Source of the DNA: JBAWAP01 sp049589355
GTDB taxonomy: Bacteria; Chloroflexota; Anaerolineae; VGOG01
Assembly (NCBI GenBank): GCA_049589355.1
Contig: JBAWAP010000293.1
Span: 1-19,812 of the forward strand
Direction: 5' to 3'
DNA length: 19,812 nt
The notes under the pieces are model-generated. The model searched no databases. It saw only the letters and a list, made by a program, of their open reading frames with translations, and was not told the DNA's origin. Both the position numbers and the translations under genes were made by a program. Shown in pieces: positions 6,023 to 13,957 of the stretch (positions are counted from its first letter, which is position 1; the number at the start of each line of letters is the position of its first letter).

Positions 6023-6550
6023 TCAGTCTCGCAAAGAGATTATCTCCACTTTGTCACTTCCCTTTTCTCCCAATCCCTCGAACTTCTTTTTGAGGGCGGA
6101 CACAACATGGGCGGGTACCATGTTGTCTACACAGCCACCGCCCATAGCCACTTCTTTGACCACACTAGAACTTAGAAAGGAGTATTCCTGGCTGGTCATC
6201 AAGCAAACAGTATCAATGTCCGGGGCCAACTTTCTGTTAGTCAATGCCAGTTGGAATTCCCATTCGAAATCGGAGAGCGCCCTCAGGCCACGTACCATAA
6301 CTTGTGCTCTCTTTTGGCGAGCGAAATCTACCGTCAGACAATCGTAGCTTTCGACGCTGGCATTGGATAGACGCTTCAGAGCTTGGCGGGTCATAGCCAA
6401 GCGCTCCTCAGTAGAGAAGAGGAGTCTTTTCAAGGGACGGGCGTACACCGCGACGATCAATTCATTGAAGATAGCAGCCGCTCGCTCCGCTATGTCTATG
6501 TGACCATTGGTGATGGGGTCGAAAGTAGCGGGATAGATGGCGATGGTCAT
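6023..6550 (-). CDS. coaD: Phosphopantetheine adenylyltransferase CoaD
   Basis: CoaD converts 4'-phosphopantetheine and ATP to dephospho-CoA, the penultimate step of CoA synthesis. The 175-residue product opens MTIAIYPATFDPITNGHIDI, containing the nucleotidyltransferase motif TFDPITNGH (residues 9-17), and later has VMVRGLRALSDFEWEFQLAL and EYSFLSSSVVKEVA, equivalent to the ISSTxxR region. I chose the ATG at 6548-6550, with GGAGG six nt upstream, over an in-frame ATG 36 nt further upstream because that one lies inside a repeat and its extra residues are not CoaD-like. It follows recG, separated by the 6585-6637 hairpin. CoA supply links it to the fatty-acid genes nearby. Confidence 0.95.
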   Translation of the reverse strand: MTIAIYPATFDPITNGHIDIAERAAAIFNELIVAVYARPLKRLLFSTEERLAMTRQALKRLSNASVESYDCLTVDFARQKRAQVMVRGLRALSDFEWEFQLALTNRKLAPDIDTVCLMTSQEYSFLSSSVVKEVAMGGGCVDNMVPAHVVSALKKKFEGLGEKGSDKVEIISLRD

Positions 6551-6584
6551 AAAAAACCTCCACTGGATTAATGACCAATGAGCC

Positions 6585-6637
6585 AATGACCAAATCCCAA
6601 TCGGCTATTGATCATTGGTCATTGGGATTTGGTCATT
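6585..6637. repeat. Intergenic inverted repeat with heptamer arms (coaD-recG gap)
   Basis: A perfect 17-bp inverted repeat (6585-6601 and 6621-6637) spans the gap and ends on the recG stop codon (TAA, 6637-6639). Flanking sequence extends the 7-bp pattern (ATGACCA, ATGAGCC, AATGACC, AAATCCC). A 24-nt phrase (6614-6637) recurs exactly at 16996-17019, inside the yqeC-mocA junction array, so this is a dispersed family and not a one-off hairpin. Confidence 0.88.
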
Positions 6638-9072
6638 TAACTAAGGTCTCCCTTCCCCTGCCAAAACTCCGCCAACTTGCGAGCCAGAAGCCGGTGCTCG
6701 GGCTTCGTCAGGTCTGGGTCCTCGCTAAAGAGGACCTGGGCCTCGTTTCGGGCTTGCTCCAAAATCCTCACGTCGCTAAGCTTGGCCATTGTGAGCTCAG
6801 GCAGGCCGCTCTGGCGGGTGCCAAAGAACTCGCCCGGGCCTCTCAACTCCAGGTCCTTCTCGGCCAGGGCAAAGCCATCCTGGGTAGTCTCGATGGCTCG
6901 AAGCCGTTCCTGGGACTCTGGGGTTGAGGAGTCCGAGAGGAGCAGGCAATAGGATTGATACTCGCTCCGACCAACCCGGCCACGGAACTGGTGCAACTGG
7001 GCCAGGCCGAAACGGTTGGCCCCTTCCACCAGCATGACCGTGGCATTTGGTACATCTATACCTAGTTCCACCACCGAGGTGGAAACCAGAATGTCGAACT
7101 CGTCCCGTTTGAAGCCCCCCATGACTGCCTCTTTCTCCTCGCCCTTCATGCGACCGTGGAGAAGGCTCAGCTTCAAATCAGGGAAGATCTCCTTCTGAAG
7201 CCGTGCATATTCCTCCACAACAGCCTTGGCCTCGATCTTCTCTGATTCTTCCACCAGAGGGCAGATGATAAAGGCTTGGTGACCTTGCTCAATCTGACTG
7301 TGCAGGAAACTATAGGCCCGCTCCCGCTCTCGCGGCAGGAGCCAACGGGTCTTTATCTCCTGCCGACCAGGCGGCAGTTCGTCAATAACCGAGATGTCCA
7401 AGTCTCCATAGATGGTCAGGGCCAAAGTGCGAGGGATCGGTGTCGCACTCATGACCAGGACATGGGGACACACAGGACCAAAAAAGGGGCCTGTCTCTGC
7501 GATCCCTTTCTCGCGCAAGGCAGCTCGCTGGGCTACCCCGAAGCGATGTTGCTCATCTATGACGGCCAAGCCCAGGTCCTTAAACTCCACCCCCTCCTGG
7601 ATCAGGGCATGGGTACCGATGATAATGTCGGCCTCTCCAGCGGCGGCCTCCTCATGGATTTGCTGTTTCTCTAGCGGCGTTAAGCTACCGATGAGGAGCC
7701 GAATTCTGAATTCTGAATTCTGAATTCCGATTTTCGATTCGAAATTCGTTAACAGCTCAATAATAGTTTTGTGGTGTTGCTCAGCCAGTATTTCAGTCGG
7801 GGCCATCATTACGGCTTGACAGCCGTTGGCCACGGTCAACAGCATAGCTGCTGCAGCTACCACCGTCTTGCCCGAGCCGACATCGCCCTGGAGGAGGCGG
7901 CTCATAGGCTGGGGCTGACGCAGATCTTTGACGATCTCTTGTAGCGCGCGCTGTTGAGCACCGGTCAGGGCGAAAGGCAATGACAGAAGGAAGGAGGTAA
8001 GCGACTCTTCGTTTATGGTCAGCGGCCTGCCCGGTTTAGATCGCCAGAGATTTCGTTGGCGCTGCGCCCCCAACTGGATCAGGAAGAACTCGTCGAAGCT
8101 GAGGCGATGCCGGGCTCGCTTGAGGCTCTCTTGATCCTCAGGAAAGTGGATCTGACCGATGGCTGTCTCCAGATCCAGGAGGTTGGCCCTCTCGCGCAAT
8201 CTAGCGGGCAAGTGGTCAGGCAAGCGCTTAGACCAATAATCCACGGTCTTTTTCATCAAGCGGCGCAGCCAGCGAGCACTCAGCCCCTTGGTAAGGGGGT
8301 AGACGGGCGCGAGACGGGCGGTGTGGATCAGCTCTTTCTCCAAGGGCTCCCATTCCGGCGCTTGAAAGACCAAGCGGCCCAGGTATTCATCAATTTTGCC
8401 ACTGAGAACGATCTGGCGGCCAGCGGGCAAACGCCTGGCCAGGTAAGACTGGTTAAACCAGGTGGCTTGAATGGTGCCTGTGCCGTCGGAGATGATGCTG
8501 GTGACGATGACTCCTCCCTTGCGCGTCTCGCGGGCCTTAGTTTCCCAAACGGTTCCAATGATGGTCACCTCTTCGCCGTACTCCAACTGGTTGATAGTCT
8601 TCAGGGAACTGAAGTCGTTGTAGCGGCGGGGGAAAAGGTACAAAAGATCGCGGATGGTCTCCACTCCCAGCCGCTTGAACCGCTTGGCATGGCTCGGGCC
8701 GATGCCCAGGAGGACAGTGACAGGTGAGTCCAGGCCCGGGCGTTCGCGAGGCTGTTCCTCTTTCGGTTCGACCACCTCTTCTTTTTCAAGTAGCTCCTCT
8801 TTCACCCTCCTTGGCTTCTGACCCAGCTTGCTTAATATCTCCTCTACAACCCTCTCTCGTGCCCCGCGATCCTCTAAAGTTGGATAGCTCTGGAGCAGGG
8901 CGACGATCTCTTCTACCAAGCGAGCGCTCTCCAAATCCTCGGTCTCCTGGCGAGCCTCCTCGCGCCAGAAGGAGGCGAACCTTTCCAACCCGCCAATGAC
9001 CGCCCTGTTGCGATAACCCTGTTCCTCTTCCAGCGTCAATATCTTGGTCAGTTTCTCAAAGGCCAATGCCAT
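6637..9072 (-). CDS. recG: ATP-dependent DNA helicase RecG
   Basis: RecG remodels stalled replication forks and branch-migrates Holliday junctions. The 811-residue product has the wedge/OB region (about 118-250, starting VTVLLGIGPSHAKRFKRLGV), Walker A GDVGSGKT (396-403), the APTEILAEQHH motif (424-433), DEQHRFG (506-512), SATPIPRTLA, and the C-terminal RGRVGR helicase motif. An extra N-terminal domain of about 110 residues, helical with a charged linker, makes it longer than the E. coli enzyme (about 690). Residues 442-458 (reading FESKIGIQNSEFRIR) are encoded by seven consecutive heptamers (7701-7749) and form an insertion of about 10 residues in a loop of the first helicase domain. The ATG at 9070-9072 has GGAGG 4 nt upstream. 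Confidence 0.96.
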   Translation of the reverse strand: MALAFEKLTKILTLEEEQGYRNRAVIGGLERFASFWREEARQETEDLESARLVEEIVALLQSYPTLEDRGARERVVEEILSKLGQKPRRVKEELLEKEEVVEPKEEQPRERPGLDSPVTVLLGIGPSHAKRFKRLGVETIRDLLYLFPRRYNDFSSLKTINQLEYGEEVTIIGTVWETKARETRKGGVIVTSIISDGTGTIQATWFNQSYLARRLPAGRQIVLSGKIDEYLGRLVFQAPEWEPLEKELIHTARLAPVYPLTKGLSARWLRRLMKKTVDYWSKRLPDHLPARLRERANLLDLETAIGQIHFPEDQESLKRARHRLSFDEFFLIQLGAQRQRNLWRSKPGRPLTINEESLTSFLLSLPFALTGAQQRALQEIVKDLRQPQPMSRLLQGDVGSGKTVVAAAAMLLTVANGCQAVMMAPTEILAEQHHKTIIELLTNFESKIGIQNSEFRIRLLIGSLTPLEKQQIHEEAAAGEADIIIGTHALIQEGVEFKDLGLAVIDEQHRFGVAQRAALREKGIAETGPFFGPVCPHVLVMSATPIPRTLALTIYGDLDISVIDELPPGRQEIKTRWLLPRERERAYSFLHSQIEQGHQAFIICPLVEESEKIEAKAVVEEYARLQKEIFPDLKLSLLHGRMKGEEKEAVMGGFKRDEFDILVSTSVVELGIDVPNATVMLVEGANRFGLAQLHQFRGRVGRSEYQSYCLLLSDSSTPESQERLRAIETTQDGFALAEKDLELRGPGEFFGTRQSGLPELTMAKLSDVRILEQARNEAQVLFSEDPDLTKPEHRLLARKLAEFWQGKGDLS
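7701..7749. repeat. Heptamer array within recG (seven units)
   Basis: On the plus strand GAATTCT occurs three times in a row, then GAATTCC, GATTTTC, GATTCGA and AATTCGT: 49 bp with unbroken 7-bp period. It is translated in frame within RecG. Confidence 0.9.
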
Positions 9073-9083
9073 GAAACCTCCGT

Positions 9084-9155
9084 TAAGGAGTAGCGAGTCA
9101 ACGAGTAATAAGGGTATCTCTCAAGCCCCCAATACCTAATACCTTGTACCTCGTC
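9084..9155. repeat. Degenerate heptamer repeats, recG-degV gap
   Basis: Between the recG start and the degV stop the plus strand has AGTAGCG, AGTCAACG, AGTAAT and, on the far side, CCCAATA, CCTAATA, CCTTGTA, CCTCGTC, again with a period near 7. The two sides no longer pair well, so this looks like a decayed relative of the hairpin arrays. No gene is seen in this gap of about 86 bp. Confidence 0.5.
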
Positions 9156-9158
9156 ATC

Positions 9159-10010
9159 TCATTTCCCTAGTACACACGCCACGCCGACGGCCCCTGGGCC
9201 GGCGTGGGTGCCCAGGATCGCCCCGACCTGGCCGATGAGGATGCGGTCAGGCGGGTGAATGGGGGCCAACATCTTGACCAACTGCTGGGCGGTGACCGGG
9301 GCGTTGGCGTGCATCACAGCCACCTCTTCCAGCGGCCCCAGGTCGCCGACAATCTCCACCAGTCGTCGCAGGGCCTTCCGCCTCGTTCGCACATTCTCCA
9401 AGGGCAGCGCCTCACCGTCCAGGACTTGCAGGAGGGGCTTCACGTTTAGCAATGTACCCAGCAGTGCAGCCCCCTTGCCGATGCGTCCTCCCCTTTGGAT
9501 GTATTCTAAGGTGTCAAGCAGAGCGATGAGACGCAGGCGGGGTATGGTGTCCTCAACCAAAGCGACAATCTCGGCCAGTCCCCTTCGCTGGCGCGCTGCC
9601 CGGGCAGCGATGATAGCCAGCCAACCCTGCGCCATGCATACCTGGGTAGAGTCTATGATGACAATCTCCAACTCAGGAAGCGCCTGGGCAGCCAATCGGG
9701 CCGAGTTGTACGTGGCGCTCAGCTTCTTCGGCAGGTTGATGGAGACGATTTGGGCCGTCTCCTCAGCCACTCGCCGGTATGCCTCCTCGAAGACCCCTAC
9801 GGCTGGCTGTGAGGTGGTGGGTAAGATAGGGCTCCTGGCCATTTTGTCAAAGAACTCCTCGCTGGTGAGGTCAACCCCATCCCGGTAAGTCCTCTCTCCG
9901 AAGTGAACATTGCAGGGCACGACAATGATCCCCAAATCCCTCGCTATCGTCACCGGGATGTCGGATGCACTATCGGTGACAACTTTGACCTCAGACACCG
10001 AATTACTCAC
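9159..10010 (-). CDS. DegV family protein, candidate fatty-acid binding subunit FakB (first copy)
   Basis: DegV/FakB proteins hold one fatty acid for phosphorylation by FakA. The 283-residue product carries the family features: VVTDSASDIP near the start (residues 10-19), TTSQP (65-69) in the ligand-binding loop, SINLPKKLSATYNSARLAAQ, DSTQVCMAQGWLA, and RGGRIGK. I prefer the GTG start at 10008-10010, with GAAGGA a few nt upstream, over the adjacent TTG at 10013, which leaves no spacing. It overlaps the stop of the upstream DegV paralogue by 8 bp, so the two are translationally coupled. Retention of the TTSQP loop makes it the more conventional of the pair. Fatty-acid specificity cannot be read from sequence. 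Confidence 0.9.
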   Translation of the reverse strand: MSNSVSEVKVVTDSASDIPVTIARDLGIIVVPCNVHFGERTYRDGVDLTSEEFFDKMARSPILPTTSQPAVGVFEEAYRRVAEETAQIVSINLPKKLSATYNSARLAAQALPELEIVIIDSTQVCMAQGWLAIIAARAARQRRGLAEIVALVEDTIPRLRLIALLDTLEYIQRGGRIGKGAALLGTLLNVKPLLQVLDGEALPLENVRTRRKALRRLVEIVGDLGPLEEVAVMHANAPVTAQQLVKMLAPIHPPDRILIGQVGAILGTHAGPGAVGVACVLGK

Positions 10011-10872
10011 CAAGTCCTTCGTCGTTCAACCCCTCATAAACGATGACCCCTAAGCCATTGGGCCCGACATGGCAGGCTAGTACGGGGCCGTACACCAGGA
10101 TAGGAGGTTTTATCTTGGGGAAGGCTATCTCCAGGCGCTCGATCAAAAGCTTGGTCTCTTCGATAGGCTCAGGGGTGCTCTGCAGAATAGCTATCTGCTC
10201 GATTTGGGAGAATTCAGCCACGAACTCGAAAAGCTTGTCCACAGCGTCCTCGCGGGTGCGCACCTTCTCCATGGGGATTATCTCGCCGTCCTCGATAGCT
10301 AGGAAGGGCTTGATATTCAGCATGGTGCCCAGCAGGGCCTGGGCTTGGCCAATGCGTCCTCCTCTTTCGAGATACTCAAGGGTCTCTGCCAGGAATACGA
10401 TGTAGATGTGCGGGATCATGCCACGTGTCAGAAACTCAATCTCATCCAGAGGCTGGCCCTTGGCTGCGGCCTGGGCGGCGGCGGTAGCCAGTATCCCTAA
10501 ACCTAATGAGGTAGTGAGGGAGTCAACGACAGTGATCTCGCAGCGCCCTAGGAGGGCCTGAGAGGCAACATTAGCTCTGTTGCAAGTCTGACTCAGCTTA
10601 CTGGAAATGTGAATGGATATAATCTGGTCCGTGTTTTTGTTTAGTTTGGTGTAGACAGCCTGGAAATCCTCCACTGACGGAGGAAAGGCCATAGGCACGG
10701 CGGAGCTGCGGTCCAGCTTCTGGAAGAATTCCTCAGCCGTGATGTCTACGTTCTCACGAAAGATTTCGTCGCCGAGGCGAACCGTGAGGGGGACGACGGT
10801 AATTCCCAGCCTCTTGGCCACACTCGCTTCCAGGTGTGCAGTACTGTCCGTTACAACCTTCACTCTTCCCAT
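10003..10872 (-). CDS. DegV family protein, divergent FakB-like paralogue
   Basis: This 289-residue paralogue starts MGRVKVVTDSTAHLEASVAK and keeps the DegV scaffold: TDS at 8-10, SIHISSKLSQTCNRANVASQ, DSLTTSLGLGILA, and LEYLERGGRIGQA. It differs in the loop that normally reads TTSQPS, which is here VPMAFPPS (residues 59-66), losing the Thr-Ser-Gln. In characterised FakBs that loop contributes to carboxylate binding, so ligand or function may differ. It starts at ATG 10870-10872 after a GGGGGAT site and ends overlapping the next degV. The order is fakA-like gene, this copy, then the canonical copy, all on the minus strand with small gaps, consistent with one fatty-acid kinase operon with two carriers. 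Confidence 0.87.
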   Translation of the reverse strand: MGRVKVVTDSTAHLEASVAKRLGITVVPLTVRLGDEIFRENVDITAEEFFQKLDRSSAVPMAFPPSVEDFQAVYTKLNKNTDQIISIHISSKLSQTCNRANVASQALLGRCEITVVDSLTTSLGLGILATAAAQAAAKGQPLDEIEFLTRGMIPHIYIVFLAETLEYLERGGRIGQAQALLGTMLNIKPFLAIEDGEIIPMEKVRTREDAVDKLFEFVAEFSQIEQIAILQSTPEPIEETKLLIERLEIAFPKIKPPILVYGPVLACHVGPNGLGVIVYEGLNDEGLGE

Positions 10873-10935
10873 TTCATCCCCCCAACTTAGGCGTGCTTCG
10901 CCCTGACGCCTGATAGAAGTATATGATACGCGATG

Positions 10936-12600
10936 TTACTCTGCCGATAGGATGTAGTGATAGTGAGGTTGCCCGCCGTCTACCAGCTCCACCTCCTGGT
11001 CTGGGTAGCTGGCCCGGATTTCGTCGGCCAATCTCTCAGCCTCTGTATCAGCGATGCCCTCGCCGTAGTACATGGTGATTATCTCCTGTTCATCGGCTTT
11101 CATCTGGCGCAGCATCTCCTGGACGACCTCTTCCAAGGTGCTGCCCGAGGCAGTTAATGCCCCGTTTAGAAGGCCAATGATCTCCCCCTCTTCTACACTG
11201 ACGCCGTTGATCTGAGCGGCACGAGTGGCCGTGGTTAACTCGGCGGTCTGAACGCTGTGGATCGCTCGTTCCATCATCTGAGTGTTCGTCTCCAGATCCA
11301 CTTGGTAGTTGAAAGCTAGGAGGGCACTGATGCCCTGAGGGATGGTCTCGGTGGGCACGACGACCACCTTTTTCCGGGAAAGCCCTCCTGCCTGTCGCGC
11401 CGCCATGATAATGTTGATGCTGTTAGGCAGGACGATGACCTCTTCAGCATTTAAGCCTTCGATGGCTTCTAATAATTCTTGGGTGCTGGGGTTCATGGTC
11501 TGGCCGCCGGGCACTACAGCGCTGGCTCCCAGGCTCTCTAACACACGGGCCAGGCCCGCGCCGGGAGAGACGACCACGATGGCTATGTCGCCCAATTCCT
11601 CTGCGACTAACGGAGGCTGCGGGCGATCAGGGACGGTTGCCCCCCCGCGGCGGACGAACTCCTGATATTGCTCCTGCAGGTTCTCAACGCTAATTTGGGC
11701 TAGGGTGCCAAGCTTCGCTGCGTAGTCGAGGGGCCTGCCCGGCTCCATGCTGTGGATGTGAACCTTGATGGCCTTGGAGTCGCCGACCACCAGGACTGAC
11801 TGGCCCATGGGCGCTATCGCCTCTCTGATCTCATCCACGTTCAGATCTTCACCTCTGAGGATGAACATCGTCTCGTAGCCGTACTCCTCCTCGACAGGCA
11901 CCTTCAGTTCTACGCCCGCCTCAATGGCCAGAAGCTCCCCTACCTCCTCTCCCCGCATGAAGCGTAGGGCACCTTCAAGGATGACGAATAGTCCCTGCCC
12001 GCCAGCATCAACCACCCCGGCCTCCGCCAGCACGGACAAGAGAGATGGTGTCCTAGCTACGGAGTGCCTGGCTTCCGCCACCGTTCTCTCTAGCACGTAG
12101 AGGAGATCGTTCCTCTCCTCGCTGGCGGCCACCGCCGCATCGGCCGCCTCTCGGGCCACAGTGAGGATGGTACCTTCAACGGGCTTGATCACCCCCTTGT
12201 AGGCCATGGCCGAAGCCTCCTTCATGGCCTGAGCCAACTCCAAGGCAGTAAAGGTTTCCTTCTTATCCAAGCTTCTGGCGAGCCCCCGGAACAACTGCGA
12301 GAGGATGACCCCTGAGTTACCACGTGCCCCCATCAGGGCGCCATAGGACACAGTGTGAGCGACGGCCGAGGCCGACTGGGCCGAGGAGCTGTTCAATTCT
12401 TCGAGGGCGGCCCGCATGGTGAGCAGCATGTTGGTGCCAGTATCGCCATCGGGCACAGGATAGACGTTTAGAGCGTTGATGGTTTGGACGTGCCTTTCAA
12501 GCCAGGTGGTGCTGGCCTCCAAGGCTCGCCTTAGCCCTCCCTCACTGCATAAGTTCGTTGTCTCTTGTTCTCCTCGCTGGGACGAATTCTCGCTTGTCAA
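10936..12600 (-). CDS. fakA: DAK2 domain protein, fatty acid kinase FakA-like (YloV family)
   Basis: FakA is the ATP-dependent catalytic subunit that phosphorylates FakB-bound fatty acids, letting exogenous or recycled acids enter phospholipid synthesis. The 554-residue product has an N-terminal DhaL/DAK2 domain with NVYPVPDGDTGTN (residues 45-57, metal/ATP ligands) and GARGNSGVILSQ (91-102), followed by YEMT-type sequence (YGYETMFILRG) and a C-terminal DegV-like region (VVVSPGAGLARVLESLGASA and EVIVLPNSINIIMAARQAG). The start is TTG (12598-12600), supported by GGAG 7 nt upstream. Next to it are two degV genes and the second asp23, the same arrangement as yloU-yloV. Family assignment is firm; substrate is inferred from the neighbours. 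Confidence 0.9.
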   Translation of the reverse strand: MTSENSSQRGEQETTNLCSEGGLRRALEASTTWLERHVQTINALNVYPVPDGDTGTNMLLTMRAALEELNSSSAQSASAVAHTVSYGALMGARGNSGVILSQLFRGLARSLDKKETFTALELAQAMKEASAMAYKGVIKPVEGTILTVAREAADAAVAASEERNDLLYVLERTVAEARHSVARTPSLLSVLAEAGVVDAGGQGLFVILEGALRFMRGEEVGELLAIEAGVELKVPVEEEYGYETMFILRGEDLNVDEIREAIAPMGQSVLVVGDSKAIKVHIHSMEPGRPLDYAAKLGTLAQISVENLQEQYQEFVRRGGATVPDRPQPPLVAEELGDIAIVVVSPGAGLARVLESLGASAVVPGGQTMNPSTQELLEAIEGLNAEEVIVLPNSINIIMAARQAGGLSRKKVVVVPTETIPQGISALLAFNYQVDLETNTQMMERAIHSVQTAELTTATRAAQINGVSVEEGEIIGLLNGALTASGSTLEEVVQEMLRQMKADEQEIITMYYGEGIADTEAERLADEIRASYPDQEVELVDGGQPHYHYILSAE

Positions 12601-12614
12601 ACCGTATCTCCGTT

Positions 12615-12691
12615 GGGATTTAGAAATTAAAAATTAGATATTGGACTCCAACTTCCAGCTTCCAATTTCTAATTTCTAATCTCTAATTCCC
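12615..12691. repeat. 31-bp inverted repeat made of heptamers (fakA-asp23 gap)
   Basis: Arms 12615-12645 and 12661-12691 are the same length and match in inverted orientation at 27 of 31 positions, with a 15-nt spacer. The right side divides cleanly into 7-bp units from 12648: CCAACTT, CCAGCTT, CCAATTT, CTAATTT, CTAATCT, CTAATTC. It overlaps the last codons of asp23 (stop at 12676) and fills the gap before fakA. Confidence 0.9.
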
Positions 12692-13038
12692 AGATCACTA
12701 ACCCGCAATCCCTGAACGTGGACGTTCACTTGAGAGACGGGCACGCCAAGGGCCTTCTCTACGCTGAATTTCACGCTGCTCATGACATTGTGGGCGACGG
12801 CGGAAATCCTGGTGCCATACTCGATGACTACGTAAAGGTCTATAATGATCCAATCGCCCTCTAGCTTTACCTCTACCCCACGCTTGCTGTCCGGCTGGAT
12901 GATCTGGGCCAACCCGCCCACCAGGCTCTTGGAGGCCATGCCGACCACGCCGTAGCTATTCAACACCGCTTGGCTGGCGATGCTGGCGATGGCTGTTGGC
13001 GAAACCTCGATCCCACCTAATCTCGTCTCCTCTGTCAT
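12676..13038 (-). CDS. Asp23/Gls24 family protein (YloU-like, second copy)
   Basis: The product of about 120 residues reads GGIEVSPTAIASIASQAVLN then SYGVVGMASK, a strand-rich core (VEVKLEGDWIIIDLYVVIEY), and ends VSQVNVHVQGLRVSDLG, the Asp23 pattern. It sits directly upstream of the fakA-like gene, as yloU does before yloV. I chose the ATG at 13036-13038, with GGAGG 9 nt upstream, over a GTG two codons earlier that would be too close to that site. The last codons run into the 31-bp inverted repeat. Role in the cell is unproven; a link to membrane lipid state is suggested by neighbours. Confidence 0.87.
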   Translation of the reverse strand: MTEETRLGGIEVSPTAIASIASQAVLNSYGVVGMASKSLVGGLAQIIQPDSKRGVEVKLEGDWIIIDLYVVIEYGTRISAVAHNVMSSVKFSVEKALGVPVSQVNVHVQGLRVSDLGIRD

Positions 13039-13063
13039 TTTCACCTACCTCCAAGGGAAGGAA

Positions 13064-13130
13064 TGAGAAATGAGTTACGAGTAACCGAGGAAGACTTACA
13101 CGTCACTCGTTACTCGTGACTCGTTACTCA
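13064..13130. repeat. Heptamer inverted repeat between asp23 and rpmB
   Basis: Arms 13064-13085 and 13109-13130 match at 19 of 22 positions in inverted orientation with a 23-nt spacer. The right arm is ACTCGTT, ACTCGTG, ACTCGTT on a 7-bp period. It lies between divergent genes, so it would fall in the leader of the asp23-fakA transcript. No clear promoter for that operon was found in this interval. Confidence 0.85.
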
Positions 13131-13147
13131 CCCAGCGGCTAGCCGAT

Positions 13148-13176
13148 TTGCAAAAAGCGGCTTGTTGTGGTATGAT
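13148..13176 (+). promoter_or_regulatory. Sigma70-type promoter of rpmB
   Basis: TTGCAA (13148-13153), a 17-nt spacer and TATGAT (13171-13176) face rpmB. A 10-bp perfect palindrome CGGCTAGCCG (13136-13145) abuts the -35 element and could be a regulator site. The start codon lies about 40 nt downstream of the -10. Confidence 0.8.
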
Positions 13177-13215
13177 ATATACAGTGATTTGGACATTGTT
13201 GAGAAGGGAGTAGAC

Positions 13216-13395
13216 ATGGCTAAGTGTGACATCTGTGGCAAGGGCGTCCAGTTTGGACAGAACGTCAGCCATTCAAAGAAGGCTACCAAGCGTCAATGGA
13301 AGCCCAATATTCAGAAGGTAACCATCACCAAAGACGGCATTACCAAGCGCATTAACGTCTGCGCCCAGTGCTTGAAAACACTCTCTAAAAGCTAA
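13216..13395 (+). CDS. rpmB: 50S ribosomal protein L28
   Basis: The 59-residue protein reads MAKCDICGKGVQFGQNVSHS then KKATKRQWKPNIQKV, typical L28, with cysteine pairs C4/C7 and C49/C52 forming a zinc ribbon. I chose the ATG at 13216-13218, preceded by GAAGGGAG, and not the longer frame from 13162, whose extra residues lie over the promoter. It is the only clear plus-strand gene here, divergent from the asp23-fakA operon, and has its own promoter and terminator. Confidence 0.96.
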   Translation: MAKCDICGKGVQFGQNVSHSKKATKRQWKPNIQKVTITKDGITKRINVCAQCLKTLSKS

Positions 13396-13432
13396 TTGGT
13401 ATGGCTTTATGCCATTAGCTACGCACCAACCT

Positions 13433-13461
13433 GCCAGCTCAGATTACAGGGCTGGCTTTTT
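13433..13461 (+). terminator. Rho-independent terminator of rpmB
   Basis: GCCAGCTC, an 8-nt loop and GGGCTGGC form an 8-bp stem (one T-G wobble), followed directly by TTTTT. It lies 38 nt after the rpmB stop. Confidence 0.9.
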
Positions 13462-13501
13462 GTTTCCCAGTATCTATAACACGTTTCTCGTCGCAAGGTT
13501 G

Positions 13502-13957
13502 CTAATCCTTGCTATGCTCTGCTAGCCACTCCTCAGGCGTTTGAACGTTGATAGCGGTCTTGCCCGCAAAATGCTTCGTGTTCCAAGTGACGAAGATCTC
13601 ACAAGCGTTGGATTCTGCCGCCCACAGAACGGCTGCGTCTCCCACCCTCATGCCACGTTCAACTCTTTTCATTATCTCCTCGTTGTGAACTGCCCAGAAC
13701 CTTCTTTCTGAAAACAAGGTAATCTTGGGGTAGAGGATTTCGATGTCTTTAGAGGTCACGTATTCCTCGAACAGAGCTCTTCCCTCAGCCAGTCTGCCGG
13801 AGCTGATGAGTATCCCACACAATTCGTAAAGGTTATAGATAGTTGTGCTTCTATCCAGTTCTTTGCTCCTCTGCATAAAGAGCTAATTCGTTGGATAACG
13901 CGCATCGCCTTTGTGATGGTGATGGATGACCAGCACGTCGGAGTCAAGGCAAATCAT
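13502..13957 (-). pseudogene. PIN-domain (VapC-type) toxin interrupted by an in-frame TAG
   Basis: Reading from an ATG at 13955-13957 gives MICLDSDVLVIHHHHKGDAR then YPTN, a TAG at 13883-13885, and then in the same frame LFMQRSKELDRSTTIYNLYE and on to GDAAVLWAAESNACEIFVTW and NTKHFAGKTAINVQTPEEWL. The whole is a 151-residue PIN domain: Asp5 in LDSDVLV, the Glu in YELCGIL, and the Asp of GDAAVLWA are the expected acidic metal ligands. VapC-type PIN toxins cleave specific RNAs. The ATG overlaps the antitoxin stop by four bases (ATGA), the usual coupled layout. The downstream segment could restart at ATG 13876 but would lack Asp5 and so be inactive. TAG is used as a normal stop by fabG here, which argues against recoding. 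Confidence 0.85.

Noticed and set aside
6551..6586. Upstream ATG for CoaD
   Set aside because: The 12 added residues come from the heptamer repeat and precede the canonical MTIAIYPATFDP start, which has a GGAGG site.
13756..13947. Minus-strand frame of 63 residues overlapping the PIN gene
   Set aside because: It is out of frame with the PIN domain, which explains the region better; no ribosome site or recognisable motif.
13502..13957. Amber codon as evidence of a recoded genetic code or pyrrolysine
   Set aside because: fabG, nusB and other genes end at TAG at the expected protein length, and a PIN toxin is not a known pyrrolysine protein.
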